DNA of 26,417 nucleotides, from positions 3,492,830 to 3,519,246 of the forward strand of contig BFEA01000061.1 of the NCBI GenBank assembly GCA_003427395.1. Direction: 5' to 3'. Made by a program: the position numbers and the translations under genes. Source of the DNA: Chara braunii (lineage: Eukaryota; Streptophyta; Charophyceae; Charales; Characeae). Shown one piece after another: positions 9,656 to 21,051 of the stretch (its first letter is position 1; each line of letters begins with the position of its first letter). The notes beneath the pieces were generated by a model. That model worked only from the letters and a program-made list of their open reading frames with translations, had not been told where the DNA came from and did no database searches.

Positions 9656-9762
9656 TTGATTGTTGATGATCACTGATGATAAAAAAAATTGGGATGATTG
9701 AGGATCATTTAAGATCATTTAGGATGATTCGGGATGATTAAGGATGATAGAGTGGATGATTT
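9656..9762. repeat. Degenerate GATGATT / GATCATTTA tandem repeat
   Basis: Roughly ten units of about 10-11 bp (GATGATTGAG, GATCATTTAA, GATGATTCGG and variants) follow one another. Confidence 0.75.
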
Positions 9763-9770
9763 TGCCCCCG

Positions 9771-10332
9771 CGATTTATTTCACGGTTGAAATGAATTTTA
9801 TTTTATTTTTTAAAATATTTTTCATAGAAATATCACATCAAAATGTGCATACCCTCCAATTTTCATACTTTTTGGACTATTGTATTAAATCATTAAAGTC
9901 GGGGTACTTTTCTCGTTGGGCGACACCTGATAGAGCAACAAAAAGTAGCAAACATGGAATATAGGACGAATTGGCTCGGCATTTATTATATGATCATAAA
10001 TATTTTTTTTTTTAATTTTTTTTTTTTTGTGGAAAACTCACAACAAAAATTATAGGCCCTTCAATTTGCAAAGTTATTTAGTCATCCTTCTAAGTGCAAA
10101 AAATAACGGAAGCGTGGATACTTTTTCCGTTGGCCAACACATGTCAGAATAGTAAAAATGGAAAATGCAATGAAATGGCGCGACATTTATTTCATGGTCT
10201 ATTTTTTCCCCACTTCTTCGATATTTTTTATTGGAAAGATCACAACCTACTCTACAGGATCTCAAATTTTCATATTTTTTCTTCAATTGTTCAGAGCGCA
10301 AAAAATCATCAAAGTTGGCGATTGAAAATCCT
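9771..10332. repeat. Three diverged tandem units of about 160-205 bp
   Basis: Units start near 9771, 9972 and 10177. Each shows the same order: (G/C)ATTTATT(T/A)-CA(C/T)GG or equivalent, a T-rich run, A(T/C)CACA(T/A)CA-like, CAATTTTCATA-like, a segment near ATTCATTAAAG/ATAACGGAAG/AATCATCAAAG, CGTTGG(G/C)C(G/A)ACAC in the first two, then AGAATAG/AGAGCAA and a purine stretch. By eye they are far diverged, so the array is old. No coding capacity. Confidence 0.65.
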
Positions 10333-13300
10333 TGAACCAAACCCACTTGCACCTGTCGGTCGCCGCCCCCCCTAAGAACCCGGTCCGTAAGGTCAGGGAA
10401 CTCGATTTTAAGCCATAATATTGTCCTTCTTTAAGGTATTGATAAGGTTAACAAATTTGCACCGTAGCTTCGAGGACGTCCACTCGCAAACAAGTGGTTA
10501 TCCCGTGTTATAAGGGAAACTCGGGTACGGTCCAAAATCAACATGAGAATACGATGCACACCTAACACATCTTTCAATGCGAAAGTGAAGTGCGTGCAAG
10601 AACATCGTCCTATAAACTAATAAAAAACAATTCATGAAAACAACCATTAGCAACCACTCAGTCCAATAATAAGGAAGAAGAGACACTTTAATTCGTAATG
10701 CGACCAGTACATGGCTATACACCAAATACACGATCGTTTTCGCACACTTTGCGACTAATCCTAGCGATCGTCACTTTGTCGGTTCGACCTTTGAGCTGAT
10801 CTCTTAAGTGGAGGCAATCCCATAGAGTCACTTCAACCCCCCTTAGCTGGCCCAACCGCTATTCACAACTTTTCTAGTTACTCATCCAGAGTTGGCAAAT
10901 AACATTAAAGACAGCAAGAGAACCATATTTGTGAAATTTATAGAGGAGGGACAAAGTAGGAAAAATGCAAGTACGAGAAAAATGGTAGGGAGAGGTCAAT
11001 AAGTCATGGTGACGTCAAAAAAAGACTTATAGTTGATCGAGTTGCTGTGTGAGGGACTTAGCCATACTCCACGTAGCGATCCGATATTTACTGTCATCAT
11101 GGCTTGTCAAGAGCGCTTTCTCCTTCTCTCATCTGTTTCACTCAAACAACTGTAACTATCTTCTCCCTTCCTGTCTAAAGCCTTCCTCCTCACCTTTTTT
11201 ATATCGTCGAATTTGGAGTGAAAAAAAAAACAAGATTCAACAAAACCAATAAGAAGTGGAGGAAGGCACGAGAAAGGAAGGAATGACGCAGTTACAACTG
11301 TCGAACTAAAATATGATGAGAGAAGGAGAAGGCGATAAAAAGAGGATAAACATAATGCGCAAATAAGGAGAACACAAGCGCGAAACTGGAAAAAAAAAAA
11401 AAAAATCTTAATACTTGTAATAAAATTCAAATTAAAAATTTCCAATAGAATTTCGGCGTCTCTGCTAAGACATGCAAATCAGCTACGAAGATCACTGTAG
11501 TTGGAAAGCACAAAAACAGAAGTACTCACTTTTGTAACGTTTATGCAACGCTGCTCCAAAACTAGAGGTACTAAGCCAAAATAAAATAAAAGCAGTGTGC
11601 AAACCTTGACTTTGAAGTTGATGTCACTCGAGATACAGAAATGCACGCATCTAAGTAAAAGAGTTTGTTGTAGGCATAACAACTTTTATAGGAGATGATG
11701 CATTTCCGCTCTTTTTTCCGATGGTGAAAACCTTCTCCCACATTGCACACCCAATGGCGTTTCCAGGTGTCGTGTAATAGTTCTGAGCCTATGATCCCTT
11801 ACACAGTGCTATAATCACTTACACCACTTATATGAATTTTCATATCAGTGCAACACTTAAGAGGATGCTCACTTAGCAATCCAAGGAGAAACCTACGACG
11901 ACTGTAACAGTTCCTTTGAAGTAATTAGAAAACCAACCCCTTAATATGATATCCCACTTTAACTCTTTGTTTTTTCAATTAAAAGATTTATAAGTTGGAT
12001 TCTGAGAGACCACCTTGAGGCAATAAAACCTCACGTCCTATTTAGAATCTCATAATAATCCAATCTTATTATACCATCGCAACTTCATGACCATAGCAAG
12101 TGTGAACGCAAAAAGTGTGTAAGGAGGTGTGACAAAAATTTTAGGGGAAAAAAAAAATGTTAGAGTCTCATATCAGAATTTAGAAAGTTTGTGTTGGTTC
12201 CTTCAAATGCTTATTGGTGATCAACCCAATCAACTTGAATCAATAAACATAGAAAAGGAGGGCAAACAATCATCGTTAAGAAATTCATAGTCAAAAGCGG
12301 ATATCGTGAGCGCAATCAAAGGAAGCTTTTGTTAGCATTTGTACAATAAATTCAAATAATTTATATTGTAATTTTAGCAATTCATCATATTGGTCAATCA
12401 CACATTATACTTATCAACACAAAAAACATTTACATATACACAAAGGATATAATAAAGTTTCATATCCCAAAACATAAGATTCCGAATAAGATTTAGTAAG
12501 GATAAGAAAAACACAAGACAATTCGAACTCGAGACTCAAAAACTAGAAGTGTTACCCCATCTCTAATCGGGAAAACCACAAGAAAAAGAAACACTTCACA
12601 ACCATAGCTATAAACTCTCGACTTTAACAGTCTATTGTCCTCCTGTCATTAATCTTTCGTATCGTCACCTCGCTTAATCCAATTATGCACGTTAGGTTCG
12701 CCCGCATCCCCTAGTTTGCTGCAGTGATACCTTAGCTACGCACAATTGTTGCCAATTCGCCAAATATTTTCAATCCTCTCACTCTAGCACTTATACTTAG
12801 CTACCTGACCCTCTTCATCGCACCAAATCGTAAACATAATCGAAATAGATAATGTTGCGCTTTTAAATTTATTGTTGTTAGGATGCATTCGAGAAGGAAG
12901 GAGGATTAGCCAAGGACAAAGCGAAGGATTAATAGGAGGTGCCTTGCAAGTTGCACTCTCTAACCACGGCATAGGAGACGTAATCGCACTTCATCTACCA
13001 ATTTGAGTTGTATCATATCGGCAAATGAAAATCAAGAGTAGGGGTCAAAGGAAGGAATGAAAAATACACTGGGAAAAACGGGTTGAATAAGTGCCAAGAA
13101 GGGATGAAGGTGAAGGGAAGCAATTAAGGTTATCGATAAAAAAATATAATTTTTACGGCCATAAGAGAGAATTGAGGCACAAAGTCGGAAACATCTGCAA
13201 GAAGTCACATACGTGCAAAAAAAACGAAGTTTAATTATGAGGGATGGTAAGGCAAAGTGGCAAGAAAATAGGAAGTTAATACTTAGAAACGTTGATTAAA

Positions 13301-14580
13301 ACTCATTACCCAAAATACTAAAATAATTTTCCATAATAATTTTATATTGAACTCACACTGCCAACACTAACAAAAATTCAAAATCCAAACAATATTTTAC
13401 AAAAATGGTAATGCAATAGCTTGAATGGAAATACTAAGTTATTACTAACTCAACCACATGTGTAACAAAACGCATGTCACATCATCCCATCTACGCTTAT
13501 TCACTACGACATTTTTTTGCAAAAGAAAAAAAAATGGAGCCCTCATTGCAAATTGTATGATTATCCCTTTCGCACACAATAATTCCTTATATATATATAT
13601 ATGTTTTAACTCTAAAAAATTGGGGGCAATTCGTCGATCTCCCCCAACATAAGATATGAACTTTGTGCTTGACCCTTCACTTAGTTCATGCAAGAATTGT
13701 GCAAAACATATCTTAGCGCATCACACCCTTGTTTTATATCCCTCCTACACTGCTGAGACTCCATCCCATTAATCAGGTGCAATACATATTGGAACCCAAA
13801 GTTAGAACCCCAGACTCTGCTATACTATTCAATTATTATCTTCTTATTATCCAACTGTCAATTGTGAGATATCAAAATCATAATTATTAAATTGAGACGT
13901 TTTATTATCTAGTTTGAATATTTAATCTGGTTATTAGTTTTTATGAGTGTGGTGGTTGGTCGTCCAGTGACCACAAAACTTCATCTCATCTACAGTGGCA
14001 AAAATAGTGGTTAAGCAAATTTTTTTTTGACAACAACAGTCACAATGACCAAAATAACGCTATCACATTTATTAGGCAACGAATTGTTTAATTCTTCCAA
14101 CCTAAAAACAAACAACTCCACTTCATGACACACAAATAGAACTTCTCCCTTTTCGAATTTCATATTTCACATAATTTAAAAGCATTCCAACTCCCGACCT
14201 TGCAAGACTTTGTTAGGCTGAATAACTCATATCATAATATAGTGGTGCGTTTTTAAGTCTCTTTGTGGGGCAGTAAACCTCCTGTACATGCAAGTTGTCG
14301 CTCGGGATGTGGGGTGTGCTTCCTTTTTCTTTTCGTGATTTTTCGCCATAATGTTTTTCCTCTTTGGTCATCTATACATTTTAATTGTCCCAACGGTCAT
14401 TGTTTTCTATATGTAGTTGACCATCATTTTTTATTTTTTAATTTTTTGGGGGGGAACTCTTTTTTTCACTCTCCTTTTACTTTATTTATGTTGTACAATT
14501 ATTCCCATTGTTTTCTTTGTTGCTATTATTTTTCAAGAAAAATGCTCATGGGTGGTGTCTTTAGTTTCTATATGGTTTTT
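10333..14580. other. Long AT-rich non-coding stretch
   Basis: No gene, RNA gene or transposon signature is recognisable in more than 4 kb. Base composition is clearly AT-richer than the flanks, and open frames are short and lack motifs. It could be an intron of an unrecognised gene, an old decayed element or intergenic DNA. A small TA repeat is at 13590-13602. Confidence 0.5.
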
Positions 14581-14822
14581 ATTTGGTTCCACAATTTGTT
14601 TACTGTCGAGGGATGCAATGTTATCCACTGCTCCTAACTGCAGTCCAGTGATGCAGTTGGCTTGACCACTTATGCATGAGATTTTATATCCACGTCCCTT
14701 TATTTGGTTCTACAATTTGTTTACTGTCGAGGGATGCAATGTCATCCACTGCTCCTAACCTCAGTCCAGTGCTGCAGTTGGTTTGACCACTTATGTATGA
14801 AATTCTATATCCACATCCCCTT
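14581..14822. repeat. Tandem duplication, 121-bp unit
   Basis: ATTTGGTTC(C/T)ACAATTTGTT through TATATCCAC is present at 14581-14701 and again at 14702-14822 with only scattered differences. It is a fairly recent duplication. A short frame runs across both copies but has no recognisable domain. Confidence 0.9.
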
Positions 14823-14970
14823 GCGATCGTGCGTGTCTATCCATCCTTTTTTAACAGAGTATCGCCATGAGGTCCGATTTTGGACAAGATTCTATATCCA
14901 CGTGGCTTTGTGATCATGCCTGCCTGCGTATCCTCTTTGCATGAAGTAGCGCTATAAGGTCCGATTTTGA
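14801..14970. repeat. Second, older duplication with ~88-bp unit
   Basis: TTCTATATCCAC ... CCATGAGGTCCGATTTTG at 14802-14882 recurs as TTCTATATCCAC ... CTATAAGGTCCGATTTTG at 14889-14969. It overlaps the end of the 121-bp duplication. Confidence 0.75.
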
Positions 14971-15412
14971 AGCTTCATCTGAGAGTCTAACTAGACTGCT
15001 TTGACACCGGTTAGTTGTGCCTACTTCCCTTGCCAGTTGCTTTGCCACTGCAACCTGTTGCCCTCTGGCTCACATTAGTAGTGTCTAATACCTAAGAATG
15101 TTTGGTCAGACCCTGCTAATGATGATCGTGTGTGCTAATGGTTATCGCCGGGTGGTGAAACACCAATAATTTCAAAGTACAATGTTATAAGAGGGCAAGT
15201 GGCCATGGTGTCCTAAATGCAACTTATGTGCATTATCCGATGAGCTAGGTGCATTGACCATTTCTTTTTTTCCCTTTTTTCTTATTTTGAATAAATTTGT
15301 TACGCACAACTTTTTTTTAGTTTATTTGAGGCATGCCTTAATTTTCTGATATGCATGGCATGCCCTCAGACTGAAATTTGTGTCTAGTGTAGTGACCCTT
15401 GTGTTGTTTGGA
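14971..15412. other. Gene-free stretch
   Basis: No gene or notable structure seen between the tandem duplications and the AAG tract. Confidence 0.5.
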
Positions 15413-15650
15413 CTGAAGAAGGAGATGAATAAGAAGATGAAAAAGAAGGAAAGAAGAACAAGAAGAAGAAGGAGAAGGAAAAGAAGAAGAAGAAGAAGAA
15501 GGAGAAGGAAAAGAAGAAGAAGAAGAACGAGGAGGAGGAGGAGGAGGAGGAGGAGGAGAACCGAGAAGAAGAAGAAGAAGAAGAAGAAGAAGAAGAAGAA
15601 AAAGAAGAAGAAGAAGAAAAAGAAGAAGAAAAAAAAATAAAAAAAAAATG
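15413..15650. repeat. (AAG)n/(GGA)n microsatellite
   Basis: Long purine tract of AAG, GGA and GAA triplets ending in an A-rich run. Open frames of Lys/Arg or Ser/Phe runs across it are artefacts. Confidence 0.95.
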
Positions 15651-15749
15651 AAATTGAATTGAAATAGCGAGGCCAATCACTATGCGTCCATGCTTTCAGC
15701 GATAAGCGATGAAATTCCTACACGAACATTGTGCTCAAACACGCACATT

Positions 15750-15794
15750 CCCCGACGCGTTTCGCCTAGCTGCGCACCAGGACTTATCAAGGGG
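15750..15794 (-). ncRNA. Type I hammerhead ribozyme-like motif, variant core (C3U, G8A)
   Basis: Minus strand 5'-3': stem I strand CCCC (15794-15791), core TTGATAA (15790-15784), stem II to about 15764, GAAA (15763-15760), CGCG, TC, then GGGG (15753-15750) closing stem I. Stem II can form seven pairs with one bulged U and a GCGCA loop. The canonical core is CTGATGA; here positions 3 and 8 are both changed, to T and A, which keeps a Watson-Crick 3-8 pair. Stem III is the palindrome ACGCGT, too short to fold alone; this is typical of Penelope-type hammerheads thought to act as dimers. Predicted cleavage lies between 15754 and 15753. No Penelope reverse transcriptase is visible nearby. Homology to a hammerhead is likely; activity is unknown. 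Confidence 0.72.
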
Positions 15795-15801
15795 CAACCA
15801 C

Positions 15802-16044
15802 AAGAAGAAGAAGAAGAAGAAGAAGAAGAAGAAGAAGAAGGAGGGGGAGGGGGAGGGGGAGGGGGAGTAGGAGAAGAAGGAGGAGGAGGAGAAGAAGAAC
15901 CAGAAGAAGAAGAAGAAGAAGAAGAAGAAGAAGAAGAAGAAGAAGAGGAGGAGGAGGAAGAAGAAGAAGAAGAAGAAGAAGAAGAAGAAGAAGAAGAAGA
16001 AGAAGAAGAAGAAGAAGAAGAAGAAAAGAAGAAAAAGAAGAAGG
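15802..16044. repeat. (GAA)n microsatellite
   Basis: Long GAA tract with GGGGGA, GGA and CCA interruptions. It begins a few bases from the hammerhead motif, directly after CAACCAC. The poly-Glu, poly-Ser and poly-Leu frames are artefacts. Confidence 0.95.
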
Positions 16045-16303
16045 TGGTGAGCAAAACAGGATGGGGGTAACAAAAATGTAGAACAATAGAGAGGTGGCAA
16101 CCAACTTGATGGGATAGTGGTATGAGTCTGAAGAGTGGATGAATACGTTTGGAGTAGCATGCAGCAGCAATGGCTCACACTGTAGATGTGGGAAAGCTGG
16201 AGCCAATACCAGCTTGAGTTTAAATTTCAGAATACCGATTTGAGGTTGGATTGAGGTGACCCTGATTGGCAGATTTGAAAACTAGAAAGGGGGAACTTCA
16301 GTA
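16045..16303. other. Gene-free stretch
   Basis: No feature recognised between the GAA tract and the foldback element. Confidence 0.5.
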
Positions 16304-16470
16304 GAGTCACAAAAACGAGTTATAATTGCACTATGGGGCAAGATACAGTTTGCAATTGCACTTCGGGCACCCTACCCCTGGCCAGAAAGCTGGGTTGTAT
16401 ACATTGCCCGAACTGCATTTCGAAACTGTATCTTGGCCCATAGTGTAATTATAACTCTTTTTTGTGACTC
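16304..16470. mobile_element. Foldback/MITE-like inverted repeat, 66-bp arms
   Basis: Arms 16304-16369 and 16405-16470 pair without gaps at 59 of 66 positions, counted by eye, with a 35-nt loop. The ends read GAGTCACAAAAA and TTTTTTGTGACTC. A weaker match (AAACTAG against CTAGTTT) may extend the pairing outward. No coding capacity; a hairpin transposon or a small-RNA-type hairpin is possible. Confidence 0.8.
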
Positions 16471-16513
16471 CCACCTAGTTTCCCAAACAAGGGATGATGA
16501 GGTGGGCGTGACT

Positions 16514-16551
16514 CTGTCTCTTATACACATCTAGATGTGTATAAGAGACAG
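16514..16551. other. Nextera mate-pair junction adapter left in the assembly
   Basis: CTGTCTCTTATACACATCT at 16514-16532 is followed directly by its exact reverse complement at 16533-16551. These are two head-to-head Tn5 mosaic ends, the known circularisation junction of Nextera mate-pair libraries. It is technical sequence. DNA on the two sides may not be contiguous in the genome. Confidence 0.97.
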
Positions 16552-19074
16552 CTCTGGCACAAAGCTTTTGACCGAGTTAACTGGTCCTTTGTACTAGCTA
16601 CCATAGAACATACAAATTTTGGGTTTTCATTCAGAAGCTAGGTATCAGCAATGTACAAATGTTCCACAACTTCGGTTCTTGTGAATGGTAAACGCTCTCG
16701 GATCTTCGCACTGTCAAGGTCTTTACGACAGGGGTGCCCTTTGGCCCTGCTGACGTTTGTACTCCAGATCGAGGTAGCCCTTAATACAATGCGTGCATCC
16801 CCCCGGATCTTCGCACTGTCAAGGTCTTTACGACAGGGGTGCCCTTTGGCCCCGCTGCTGTTTGTACTCAAGATCGAGGTAGCCCTTAATGCAATGCGTG
16901 CGTCCCCCTTGATCCGAGGGCTGCAACTGAGAGGCCCCAAGGAGTTACGCACTGGAGCCATTGCTGATGATCTGATGCTGGTATCTGAAGCGACGCCAGA
17001 GTCCATGAATGCAGCCAGGACCATCCTCGACCAGTACTCCACATTGTCTGAAGCCAAGGTTAACTGGGATAAATCGGTCTATTTTTTACCCGAAGAGTTC
17101 GATCTAGAAGATGATTGGACTATGAAAAGGGTGAAGGAGACAGAGTCGGAGAGGTACTTGGGAGTGCAAGTCTCTCTTACAAATGGTCGCCTAGCGCAAG
17201 AAGCCATCTTAACTGCTAAAGTAGAAGCCAGAGCGAAGAGATGTCACTCAACTTTGGGACTTTCCTTGATGGGCAGAGCGACTGTCATCTCGACATCCAT
17301 CTTCTCGTTGATATGGCACATCGCGACAGTTATCCTTATCTCAAGATGCACTCTGCAGAAAATCCGAAGAGCAGCGGCCCAGTACCTATGGAAACCAGAA
17401 GGAAAGGAAGGGGAAGGCTTCATCTCTAAAGTAGCGTGGGACAAAGTTACTCTACCAAAGAGGGAAGGTGGACTAGGGATCATAGACCCTGAGAAGCAAA
17501 ACGTGGCTCTTCTGGGCAAATGGATTCAAAAGGCATGCACTCAGTCCGACCGACGTAGCTGGGTATCAGTGGTGGAGTATGTGCTGCAACAGGAATTCAA
17601 GTTAAAAAGGAGTGAGGATGTGTGGACCTGTCTGCAACTCCCCTCCTTTTTAAACCGAAGGCCCAAGTCAAGCATTGTCGCAGAATGGTGGATAGCCTGG
17701 AAGAAGCTGAGATCGGCAACAAGAGAAGCACCATCAACTCGCGAAGATGTCCTCGGACAGCCACTCTTCGAAAATACAGCAATTATTCAAGCCGATGGGT
17801 CTTGGTTCTCTGCCGCAGGGCAACCAGGCAACTTTGGTAGACTATGGGTGGAGAAAGGAATCTCGAAGGTTGCAGACATCTGGTCGGATGACACGAGAGA
17901 GTGGAAATCAGATGGGGAGCTACGAAGGGAGCTACGAAGAGTGCGAGGACTGAGTGACAAGCTGGAGAGGTTAACTGAAGCAATTCCCAAAGAGTGGGAA
18001 AGACTTCTCAGAGAGGGAGCTCGGCCCCAAGTGGGAGGGTGGTACAAAAAGCCCCACAACGGAACGCAGCAACACAGGCTACTCAAGGTAGAAGAGGAGC
18101 TGGAAGCAGGAAAGTGGAAGGTTTCGAAATGGGCAGCAGAGAAAGAGTCGGGCAATGGACAGAAATTGCACCTCATCCGGGAGATGTCATCAAACATGGA
18201 CCATCAGCTAACAGCAGTGAGAGTAATAAGGTCAACAGACACCAGCAGGAGCAGGAACAGTGTCTTCACTCTAATCCAAGCGGGAACAACAGTTCAAAAC
18301 CTTAGGCTAGATCCACAATGTACCGCGTGGCACTTACAATCTGGGGAATCCAGATGCCTGGCGCTATACGATACTAGTATAGGAAGAGCCCTGCAGGCCA
18401 CGAGCCGAATGGAAGAAATCAGAGATCGTATAGCACGGGAATTGAACTTACCAGCCCCCCCCTCAAGTACGGAGATGAAGACAATCTGGATGCAACTCTC
18501 TGTCCTTCCAAGTCTGAAGCTTTCAAGTCTTCTCTGGCTGCTCACACACTCAGCAATTCCAACAGCTAAATGGTTGTCGAACAAAGGAATGGAGGTCCAA
18601 GTTACATGCGGTCGTTGCGGCCACAGACAGGATGAAACACTTATCCATCTGGTTTGGGATTGCCCAGCTTCGAAAAGAATCTGGCAATGGTGGGAATCAC
18701 ACTGGCAGAGGATGGGATCAAGCCTACAGTGGAACCAAGTCTGGGTAACTACCGGTCGTCTCCCGCCACTGTTCTTCAGTAAAAAAGGGTGGGGCTATGT
18801 GGCCCAGGCTATCAGATCTGCCATCTTGTGGGTAATCTGGGAAGATAGGAATAATATCCTATTCAGGGGAGAATGGTGTCCGGATACAGGGGTTAAAACA
18901 AAGGTGAAACTCCTCATACGAACAATGATTGCGGCAGACTGGGCAAGAAAGGCAGATCTGGGAAGATCACAGAAAGGAAGGCAATGGTTCCTGTTTTCTT
19001 GGGCAAGGGGAAACCAGTTAGCAGCTGTAACGGTAGAAGGAAAGCTAGTTATTTCCCCCTGGTTGTCGATTTAG
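16552..19074 (+). pseudogene. LINE (non-LTR retrotransposon) ORF2 fragment: RT palm to zf-RVT
   Basis: Target-primed reverse transcriptase of a LINE. The frame opens directly at the adapter with KAFDRVNW (motif A, about 16561-16584), so endonuclease and RT fingers are absent. A TAG at 16639-16641 stands where relatives usually have Trp; the frame then runs from ATG 16651 for 807 codons. From that ATG: RQGCPLA (motif B, about 26-32, duplicated at 61-67), IADDLML (motif C with both Asp, about 104-110), ERYLGVQ thumb segment (about 167), GRATVISTSIFS and KREGGLGIID connection blocks, then a zf-RVT with C653, C656, H666 and C671 and the typical ILWVIWEDRNN after it. Three defects (5' loss, stop, 35-residue duplication) argue that it is dead. 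Plant L1-like families share this layout. A chimeric assembly could account for part of the damage. Confidence 0.9.
16700..16909 (+). repeat. In-frame 105-bp tandem duplication covering RT motif B
   Basis: 16700-16804 and 16805-16909 are tandem copies differing at about seven positions. Each encodes about 35 residues with RIFALSRSL followed by RQGCPLA. The frame is kept, so motif B appears twice. Confidence 0.93.
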
Positions 19075-19612
19075 TAAGGGAGTGGGTAGGCAGACATGTT
19101 CCTGGGGTAAGAGGTAAGAGGGAAGAAGAGGGAGGTGTGAGAGGGGTGACTTGGGTTTGGGAGTAGTATGTGAGTAGCAGTAGTTAGATGGGAAGGGATT
19201 AGAGGCTGGAGGTGGAACATTACCTGTCCTCTCGGTTTGGGACTCCCGCAGGAGGGAGATTGGTCACCTAAGTTAAAATCGGGTGCCAAACAGAGGTTGT
19301 AGGTAGAAACTGAGCCGACACAGGCTCAGGGGGCCGGATAGGCTCTGTGTTTGTATACAGTGTAGGAGGGTTAGGGGGTCTAGTTTAGAGTGGCCTAGGG
19401 CAGATTCTTTTTTATGCGAAGGGAATGTGAGACAATGAGTTCTGCAATATGATAATTCTCCCACCTCTGGAGGAATATATAAGAAGCTAAACCGGCTGAT
19501 GCTGCCGGGATAACTCCGGGTTGAATTGTGAGGTCCCCGGCCTCGTGACAAATGTGTTCTTTGGGAATATATAAAGCAAGTGTTCTTTTAAAAAAAAAAC
19601 AAAAACAAAAAA
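19075..19612 (+). mobile_element. Probable LINE 3' UTR with A-rich tail
   Basis: After the ORF stop there is no further coding signal. The stretch ends in an A-rich run with C interruptions at about 19590-19612, as expected for the 3' end of a LINE. No target-site duplicate could be paired because the 5' end is missing. Confidence 0.5.
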
Positions 19613-20198
<586 letters not shown>

Positions 20199-20357
20199 TT
20201 TTGACCCCTTTTGTCTGACGCAAAAAGAGAAATTTGGCTTGCTGCAAAATGCTTGCTGTCCAGGACCCCTTTTTTTTTTTTTTTTTTTTGACAATCGCTC
20301 TTGAGCTTCCCAGTTGCGGTTGACGAAAAGGGAAAAACAAAACAAGGGTGCACTTCC

Positions 20358-20360
<3 letters not shown>

Positions 20361-20400
<40 letters not shown>

Positions 20401-20401
20401 N

Positions 20402-20487
<86 letters not shown>
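20361..20487. repeat. (CT)n microsatellite with N at 20401
   Basis: About 63 CT units. The N at 20401 marks an unresolved base or collapsed length. Confidence 0.96.
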
Positions 20488-20490
<3 letters not shown>

Positions 20491-20863
20491 CGATCTTTTC
20501 TTTCTCTCGCGGAAAGGGGCTCTTCGTTTGCAGCCCTGTCATAGGGTTTAGCTGGTCGGCGGTATACAGACATAGACATGTCTCCTTTCAAAAAGTGATT
20601 CCGATTTCCTTGCCCACCTTCAGTGAAAATTTATTCCCGGCCTCAGATGATATGAAATACAATGCTATATTAGAAAAAAAAGGAAAAAAAAAAAAAGAAA
20701 GAATATAGATCAGTTAAAAGAAGAGGAAAACAAAAAAGAACCAATTACCCGCCCATGTTTTCACGTGCCAATATGGGACGTGGCAGAGGCACAGCCTGCC
20801 ACGTATGAAGTAGAGTCTATCACTGCTGATTCCCCCCCAGCTTCGTCTTTTCCACGCCTGAAT
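20488..20863. other. Gene-free stretch
   Basis: No gene. It contains A-rich runs around 20672-20697 and a small inverted repeat CGTGGCAG/CTGCCACG near 20779-20803. Confidence 0.5.
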
Positions 20864-20989
20864 GGGCCTCGCTCCACTACTCTCGACATGTGCAAATCGA
20901 GAGTGAATCTTCCACTAGAACATGGAAAGATACACCGCCTTGATTTTTGTCTTTTTATGCATTTGGTGAGTGGTAGTGGTGCGAGGCCC
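20864..20989. mobile_element. MITE family 1, copy C, target duplication AAT
   Basis: GGGCCTCGCTCCACTACTCT at the left end and GTAGTGGTGCGAGGCCC at the right end; AAT on both sides (20861-20863, 20990-20992). The interior has CACTAGAACATGGAAAGATA. Confidence 0.88.
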
Positions 20990-21051
20990 AATGTCGCTAA
21001 TTAAAAAAATAAAAATAAAAAAAATGTAGGTCTTCTTGAAAGTCTCCTATT

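Noticed and set aside
14263-14665. Phe/Tyr-rich frames suggesting membrane proteins
   Set aside because: T-rich sequence with no conserved motif, and the frames overlap in different phases without codon bias.
15380-16206. Long poly-Glu, poly-Lys, poly-Ser and poly-Leu frames
   Set aside because: Translations of the AAG/GAA tracts on both strands.
16638-17057. Minus-strand 139-codon frame with internal repetition
   Set aside because: Antisense shadow of the duplicated RT segment.
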